Positions 58,337 to 64,000 of a stretch of 64,000 nt of DNA are shown here, piece by piece. Location of the stretch: assembly GCA_905220665.1 (NCBI GenBank), contig CAJNAR010000177.1, positions 186,001 through 250,000 of the forward strand. Direction: 5' to 3'. The stretch comes from Albugo candida. Taxonomy: Eukaryota; Oomycota; Peronosporomycetes; Albuginales; Albuginaceae. Under the pieces are notes generated by a model that worked only from the letters and a program-made list of their open reading frames with translations, did no database searches and was not told the DNA's origin. Made by a program: the position numbers and the translations under genes. How positions within the stretch are numbered: the stretch's first letter is position 1; each line of letters starts with the position of its first letter.

Positions 58337-60406
58337 TTAACCGGTGATGACTCGGACGCCGAGCCGAGATATCTTATGTGCCATCGCGTTTCCGGGCTGT
58401 GCGATAAACATGAGATTGGTGGCCACTTGCATTCTCTCTGAGATCCACAGAACCATCGCGGGGTCGAACGTCCCTTCCACAAATACGAAATCGATCTTCA
58501 CTTTGGGGTACATAAAATCCAAAAGCGCGACCATATCCTGAAAAACGGTCAACACGTTAGGTTGTTCCTCCACATTCCTTTCGTTCACATATACGAAGCG
58601 TAAATTCTGTGTCTGCTCATTTCGCCGAACATACAAAACTGCTTTATTCAGTCGAGTCATATCGGGCCGCTTGCAGAAGAATATGATTGGCTGTAATTGC
58701 ACATCAATAATGGCTCGGATGATAGTTCGGCCGCCACGGGCTCCAGTTTGGATGGTGGGATCACTCATGAGCGCTTGTGTTGGATCCTTGACTGATTTGG
58801 ATGGTACAACCCGTTTCATGATAGCCAGAATTACTCGAAGTATGAGCACGCGTTCCAGCATGAGAAACATGGCAGAGACCACAATGATGAGGTAGATCGC
58901 AAAGTACATAAGGATTTTAGGATCGCCCAATAAATTGCCGAAAATACCCATGACCACCAGTATACATCCGACTATACACGTCCACCAAGGCGCATCGACA
59001 TCGCGTGGGACGTCGGCACGTTTTGCTTTCAGAGCCATGCACCCGCATGCAAAGAGCGTCATGAGACCGAGAAAAGCATACGTATACACTCCAGACAACG
59101 TTGCAATATTCGCTTCGAGAATGAGAACTAAACTGGTAGCCACAATGAAGTACAATAAGATGATGGTGTGGTTGGTGTGGCGCCATGGGTTCTGCTTCAT
59201 CAGGAATGCGGGTAAGACCCGATCATACGCTAAACGTCGGACCAGACCCGTGATACCCACGTACGAAGTGAGTACTGCGCCTGATAGTACGATGAACGCG
59301 TCGATGGAAACCCACGTTTCTAACCACGTACCCGCTGCAACGCGACCCATATTCGCCAATACGATTTCGGAATGTTTGTAAATACCGTCTTCTCCTTCTA
59401 ACGGAAGTACCGCCAATGATAAGAACGATAACACAATGTTGAAAATGGTTACAAGTGCCCACATGTTACGTAACGTTTTGCGAAACACGCCATGTTGCTG
59501 TTCTTCCACAAAATTGGCCGACGATTCAAAACCGGTGATTCCCAATAGTGCGGCGCTGAACCCGAAAAATATCGCTGCAAATACGTTCGACGAGATCATC
59601 TTTCCAGCGAAATCAATCGGCGGCAACGAGGTCTTCATGTTGTCGATGAAGATGGATCCATGTTGAGTGGAATACACTAAACTGGCGATACTTAGCACGA
59701 CCAAGGTAATGATATGAAAAGCGAATATAATGGTCGCGATAAATGCGCTTTCACCGATTCCATAGACCGAAAGTAACGCAAACACACCCAACAATCCAAT
59801 CGTTGTGCCCATTACAGGTAACTCGATTTGTGTTTCCACATAATTCACAGCTGATGTTGCGGACACGACTCCAGTCGCCAAGTAGGAAAGAATGCCCAAC
59901 GCTGCACCGAAAGACGCCATACGCTTCGATGTCGTGTTTAATAAGACGTTATAAGATCCCCCATTCAGCGGGAATGCTGTGATGGCTTCTTCGTATATGA
60001 ATCGAAAGAAATAAAGCAAAATCGCAACCAGAATGAGTGGTACTGGTGCTAGCTTTCCAGCTTTCAGTGCCACCAAGCCTGAGGAGTACAGTACACTGGA
60101 CAGAATATCATTTCCACAAATCGCCGTTGACGGCCATTCCGATAACAAGTGCTTGGGACGCTGCAACTGAGTCTGTATGGTATCCATCTCCTCGCTTGAC
60201 GGCGTTAAATGCTGACAGCTTCCTTCACCGGGATACATCCACACGGGTCCAGAGCATTCCGATGGATTGATCTCAATTTGAACTTGACGACGACGAAGCG
60301 AAGGGAATGATGTGCCGTTGGATGGTGTGGTTGATACGTTCTGTATTTCGGGCGTATCCAAACTGGCAAAATGTTTGTCGTCGCGCGGGTCGTTCATGTT
60401 GTTCAC
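58337..60406 (-). CDS. APC-superfamily (amino acid/polyamine) permease, 689 aa
   Basis: An integral membrane transporter with about 12 hydrophobic segments between residues about 110 and 525. The cytosolic N-terminus (about 105 residues) has Ser/Thr and Arg clusters. The first segments hold the APC hallmarks ICGNDILSSVLYSSG, then FRFIYEEAITAFPLNGGSYN, which corresponds to the Pro-x-Gly-Gly-x-Tyr motif in APC permeases. A hydrophilic C-terminal region from about 555 (VLYVRRNEQ, DFVFVEGTFDPAMVLWISER) resembles a small regulatory domain. Relatives move amino acids or polyamines with cations across the plasma membrane; the substrate cannot be told. The start is the first Met (MNNMND). The gene has no intron, is convergent with the SPF gene and divergent from YIPF5. 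It is the only complete copy of four in the window. Confidence 0.88.
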   Translation of the reverse strand: MNNMNDPRDDKHFASLDTPEIQNVSTTPSNGTSFPSLRRRQVQIEINPSECSGPVWMYPGEGSCQHLTPSSEEMDTIQTQLQRPKHLLSEWPSTAICGNDILSSVLYSSGLVALKAGKLAPVPLILVAILLYFFRFIYEEAITAFPLNGGSYNVLLNTTSKRMASFGAALGILSYLATGVVSATSAVNYVETQIELPVMGTTIGLLGVFALLSVYGIGESAFIATIIFAFHIITLVVLSIASLVYSTQHGSIFIDNMKTSLPPIDFAGKMISSNVFAAIFFGFSAALLGITGFESSANFVEEQQHGVFRKTLRNMWALVTIFNIVLSFLSLAVLPLEGEDGIYKHSEIVLANMGRVAAGTWLETWVSIDAFIVLSGAVLTSYVGITGLVRRLAYDRVLPAFLMKQNPWRHTNHTIILLYFIVATSLVLILEANIATLSGVYTYAFLGLMTLFACGCMALKAKRADVPRDVDAPWWTCIVGCILVVMGIFGNLLGDPKILMYFAIYLIIVVSAMFLMLERVLILRVILAIMKRVVPSKSVKDPTQALMSDPTIQTGARGGRTIIRAIIDVQLQPIIFFCKRPDMTRLNKAVLYVRRNEQTQNLRFVYVNERNVEEQPNVLTVFQDMVALLDFMYPKVKIDFVFVEGTFDPAMVLWISERMQVATNLMFIAQPGNAMAHKISRLGVRVITG

Positions 60407-60759
60407 TCAAACTGCAGTGTCATACGGAATGTATGTCGGAATGGTAAAGGTCGTACGTTTTATTACAAGGCGGCAGAAATGGTGTAGAGATTGAGTGTTA
60501 AAGAAGGCTGGTCTGAGCGTGACACTTGGACCAGAAAGTGTAACAAACGCGTCACAAACAAATACAAATTTGGGAAAAGAGTTTTATTTTCATCGACTTT
60601 CGTCCAATCAATTCGAGGGAAAAATAAATGAGTTTTATGAATTTTTTGGAAAGGGGTTTTATGCTATTAAGCACTTGCTCTTTGTACACAGAAAATGAAT
60701 GAAGATGCGTCCTAAATTAACTGGAACACATCAGTTTGGGTCTCCTGCATCGATAACGC
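60407..60759. promoter_or_regulatory. Divergent promoter region, permease and YIPF5
   Basis: A 353 bp stretch between two start codons on opposite strands. No TATA box is obvious. A match to the loose oomycete initiator consensus (tacattccg, minus strand near 60425-60440) is possible but weak. Confidence 0.4.
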
Positions 60760-61549
60760 ATGAATTCGAATGCTACCATAAACGGACCGTGGTTTACTCC
60801 ATCAGATCCTTCGTACGAGTCCAACTACATGATGGATACATCGCAATTGCAAGGTCAAATACCTACGTCCAATTACTCTACATCTCTCGCGTCTGACGCT
60901 GCGGAAGAAACCGCTTACGAGAACGAACCACCACTACTAGAAGGTTTGCCTGGTAAGCTTCTATCCAATCGAACCTGAACTTTTCTATCCCCAATAGAGT
61001 TGGGGATTCACTTTGAGCAAATTTGGATCAAAACGCAATCAGTTCTCCTCCCAATGAAACAGATCAATGAACACATCTTGGATGATGCGGATTTAGCAGG
61101 GCCTTTAGTGTACTGCTTCGTATTTGGGATGTGCCTGCTTTTGGTACGTTGTACTTGATATCAGGGATGTATAAGGCTGTATACTTTATGTGTAGTCTGC
61201 CAAAGTGCACTTTGGATACATTTATGGATTCGGTGCCATTTCGTGTCTGTCAATGTATTTGCTGATGAATTTATTGTCACCGCAACGCACGATCGATATT
61301 TATCGGGTCTGTTCCGTCCTCGGCTACTGTCTCTTACCAATCATCGCTCTGGCCGCTTTGAATATCGTTTTGTCCATCAAAGATCTTGGACTCCTGGGGT
61401 TTGTAGTAGCCAGTGTTTGTGCGATTTGGAGCACACACACAGCTTCCCGATTTTTTGAAAAGGCGTTATTCATGTCGGAGCAAAAGTATCTCGTGGCCTA
61501 TCCAATCATGCTGGTATACAGCTGCTTTGTCCTAATTACCGTCTTTTGA
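60760..61549 (+). CDS. YIPF5: Yip1-domain Golgi protein, YIPF5 homologue (3 exons, 230 aa)
   Basis: Exons 60760-60952, 60998-61143 and 61196-61549; introns of 45 bp (GTAAGC...CAATAG) and 52 bp (GTACGT...TGTAG). The joined protein has a polar Ser/Thr/Gln-rich N-terminus and the family motif EPPLLEGLPELGIHFEQIW (residues about 56-74). It continues with DADLAGPLVY and FGYIYGFGAI, the two signature motifs of YIPF5/Yip1. About five membrane segments follow and it ends in a LITVF-type tail. Relatives are ER-Golgi membrane proteins that bind YIF1 and Rab GTPases in COPII traffic. Length is close to human YIPF5 (257 aa). Intron borders were set by keeping the reading frame and family alignment. Confidence 0.93.
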
Positions 61550-61653
61550 TAAGTGTAGTATACATTCTCGATATACTCACATAAGCATATTCGAGTAACA
61601 TTTGCGCAACATATACGTACCGTCAGAGATTACAATAGAAGCGTCTGTACTAA

Positions 61654-62274
61654 ATGTTGCGTCGGCTTTGCGCACTGCCACCAAACACCAGCGGTCTGTG
61701 GCGACAGGCAACTCGCGCGAGCACAACTGCAGCTGCCGAATCGAGTGCGAAATATCAAAGCCAACCTCATACGATTGTAAAGCATCCCGTTGAAGATGCG
61801 AATACGTCGAACGCATACTTTGCTGTCATCAAACTTTCTGGCACGCAATACAAAGTCACCAAGGTACGCGCTTCATAGCCACACATTCCGTACACATTCC
61901 GTACACATCGATTATTTAGGGAGATGTCGTCATCACAGAAAAACTTCAAGCAAACGTCGGTTCTTTTCTTGACCTGGACGAGGTCGGTCTCGCACCTTAT
62001 CTTAGTACTTTTAACAATAACCACGATCCCGTTCTAGGTCCTTCTTGTAGGCTCGCAGCAAGAAACGATCGTTGGACATCCACTCGTGCACGGCGCTGTC
62101 GTGCGTGCTCGTGTGGAAGAACAAACACTCGACGAGAAGATCGATATCTTCAAAAAAAAGCGTCGGAAAAACTATCGTCGATGGAATGGATTTCGTCGAC
62201 AAGTTACGGTGCTACGGGTAACTGATATCATCCCATCGGTGCTCACCGAAACCGAGGCGACAAAAGTGCAATGA
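61654..62274 (+). CDS. MRPL21: Mitochondrial ribosomal protein bL21m (3 exons, 169 aa)
   Basis: Exons 61654-61863, 61920-61982 and 62038-62274; introns 56 bp and 55 bp. The first exon starts with an Arg- and Ser/Thr-rich presequence (MLRRLCALPPNTSG) typical of mitochondrial import, then FAVIKLSGTQYKVTK. Exon 2 adds GDVVITEKLQANVGSFLDLD. Exon 3 gives VLLVGSQQETIVGHPLV and the Lys/Arg-rich stretch KKKRRKNYRRWNGFRRQ, the conserved L21 RNA-binding signature. L21 binds 23S-type rRNA in the large subunit. The gene starts only 105 bp after YIPF5. The second intron starts GTCGGT, which is less usual than GTAAGT but gives the exact family sequence (DEVLLVGS). Confidence 0.92.
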
Positions 62275-64000
62275 TTAACCAATAGATTCTTCTTTTCAAG
62301 CTGAGACTTTATCCTCAACTTCAATGTCGTGAATACGCGGAACGCTATTTTCGAGCTGACTACAGGCTTCTATTAGGAAGCAACACAATGGGTTTATTGA
62401 CCAATGGGATTTGAGATAGTTTTAATCGGAAAAGGCAAAATGCAAATAGAAAGCTCTTTTCGTTCATTTAGATGCAATGCTGTGAATACATACGAGCGAG
62501 CCTCTCTGATATACGATGATCTGATTAATGGTTCTGAATCTCCTGCGCAAATCTTCTTCAACAGCTAATTGACTGCGCCCTCTCCATATCTCATCAACGT
62601 ATTGGGGCTCATCCATAGAGACATTCGCAACGCTGTAGCTGGTTGAGTGATACCGCAATAGATTTTTTGAGAGAAATAGCTGCTTTGGTCGGATGCTAGC
62701 TATTCCAAGACTTGGGGTGAGCATATTACTTCTCTCCTACAAAAAAGCTGCAATCTTTCAAGAAAATGTGTCAAATTAGGGTCACCGATCGAATTCTTCA
62801 AATTCGACACAGTTTGAAAATTCTCAGTAGAAGCTTCGTCGTATACTTTTTAAGCGTATTGAAAATCAGCAATCACTTGCATAGGATTTTAACGCCTATG
62901 GTACGAATGTTGGGCTCAATAAAATCGAAGCTGATCCACTTCATGGGAACGACTTGCTGCAGCTGGGAGGATTGAACGTGTGTTTAACGATGTACAAAGG
63001 AGAAGCTATACGGTCCAGCGGATATCGAAACGTGAAGACTGACGTCCATGAAAATCATCATTCACCGTAAATTGAGCGGGGTGGAATATTCGACGGATAA
63101 GCAGTGTGCAAATTCTCAGCAGCCCTCTAAACACATCTTCTCCAATATCGTGGGGTTATGTGCTCGCCGTAGAAAAAGTACTTTAAGAAATTCGCACCAA
63201 CGTCCTAATAAGGACAGCGTGATACGCACCCCTTTTTTCCGATCTATCCCTCGACGCTTCTCAATTGAACTGAAGTGTCTATTTCAAGACGCCGGCCGCC
63301 TGATCAATCTCTGCGACAACTTTTCTTGCAAGCTTAGAACACGCGAACAAGTTGGCTTACAGTAAAATGGTTCTTATTAAGCGCTCAATGCGCAAATGTT
63401 TCAATTTCAGTTTTCCATTTGCAACGTACTGAGCTTCCAAAAATATGCGAAATTGAGCAAGACAATGGTATGACGCCGTGTATCGTCTAAAGTAGAAGAT
63501 GTAGTTCCTCCGTGAAATCGAGGAGTCCTTACTCAGTCCATCCCAATCCAAATCAAAGCGGATTCCTAGCCAACCACTGGGCGCGGAATGCATCATCACA
63601 TTGCACTGAGGGTGTCTATGTTTGCTCATGGAATGCCGTTGTTTGAATACAAATTATCTGCACACTCAACGGCGTAAATATTGTCTCAATTCTTCAACAT
63701 CGTCCGCATTTTTGACTGGTTACCATAATATAACATAGTGCTGTCTGTAGAATCAAAATAAATGCAGACCTAACGTGCATGCATTTGGTCGAGTCACTGC
63801 TTGAGATTTCTATAATCAGCCTACTTGGAAGCTACTTTGGGAGCTGTCTCGTTCACAGCGTCTCCGATTGATTACGGATCAAATTCTCTGCAAAAGCTGG
63901 TTCGACAAGTTGGTATGAAAAAAGGAAGGAGCGTTCCCTAAAAAACTTAGCCATATGCGATTCTACCACGTATTGTATACATCTGACGAGGATTTTCCTT
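62275..64000. other. Right end of window; possible minus-strand gene not resolved
   Basis: I cannot assign a gene. Protein-like minus-strand readings occur at 62464-62724 (MDEPQYVDEIWRGRSQLAVE, the best piece, with a stop at its 3' side) and 63357-63629 (WLGIRFDLDWDGLSKDSS). They could be exons of one leftward gene converging on bL21m, but no consistent splice pattern was found. No transposon similarity is seen here, so the stretch may be normal gene space. Confidence 0.3.

Larger units (their letters stand above)
50956..60406 (+). repeat. Segmental block U4, probable parent of the U copies
   Basis: This is the only U copy with an intact HIT zinc-finger gene and an intact full-length permease, and it is directly followed by conserved single-copy genes (YIPF5, bL21m). 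This makes it the likely original locus. Confidence 0.75.

Noticed and set aside
1..64000. CRISPR array, tRNA or rRNA genes
   Set aside because: No regularly spaced repeats and no convincing tRNA or rRNA sequence were seen by eye. The eukaryotic introns and retrotransposons make CRISPR implausible.

Overview
The window looks like a repeat-rich piece of an oomycete (water mould) nuclear genome, perhaps a biotroph of the white-rust or downy-mildew type. The reasons are inference from content: roughly 40-45% GC by eye, very short GT-AG introns (45-56 bp), closely packed housekeeping genes at the right end, and a repeat load dominated by Ty1/copia with Tc1/mariner, chromodomain Ty3/gypsy and MULE remnants. 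Species cannot be fixed from the sequence alone.

Only the right end is ordinary gene space: a putative secreted protein (57033-57791), a 689-residue APC-family permease (58337-60406, minus), a YIPF5/Yip1 homologue (60760-61549, three exons) and a mitochondrial ribosomal protein bL21m (61654-62274, three exons). A ZNHIT3-like HIT zinc-finger gene lies at 51836-52329 (two exons). The block from the zinc-finger gene to the permease, called U here, occurs four times in different states of decay. U4 (50956-60406) is the best preserved and is probably the parent locus. U1 (3886-13426) is a direct copy with a dead zinc-finger gene, an intact divergent copy of the secreted-protein gene and a dead permease. 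U2 and U3 are partial, inverted copies that form the arms of a very large palindrome.

Layout: 1-3540 is the 3' part of a copia element (Copia-A). 3886-13426 is U1. 13427-18007 is a complete Copia-A in the opposite orientation. 18008-20968 holds a copia remnant (Copia-D) and the diverged outer part of the palindrome. 20969-30751 and 39430-49212 are arms of about 9.78 kb with no difference seen. Each arm carries a permease fragment, a dead secreted-protein gene, a Tc1/mariner element, a complete but dead copia element (Copia-C) and a truncated copia (Copia-B). The 8.7 kb spacer (30752-39429) holds more of U2, a chromodomain gypsy remnant and a MULE transposase remnant. 49213-50948 mirrors the outer left arm, and U4 and the core genes follow.

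The most informative structures are mechanistic. The two inverted Copia-A elements carry exchanged target-site duplications: tatac follows the left 3' LTR and precedes the right 5' LTR. This indicates that the roughly 10 kb between them was inverted by recombination between the two elements. The palindrome arms share every transposon lesion, so they were copied or homogenised after the transposons died. The secreted-protein family has a conserved Cys-x6-Cys block and a conserved C-terminal PxFLxxH motif, and I do not recognise it from any described family.
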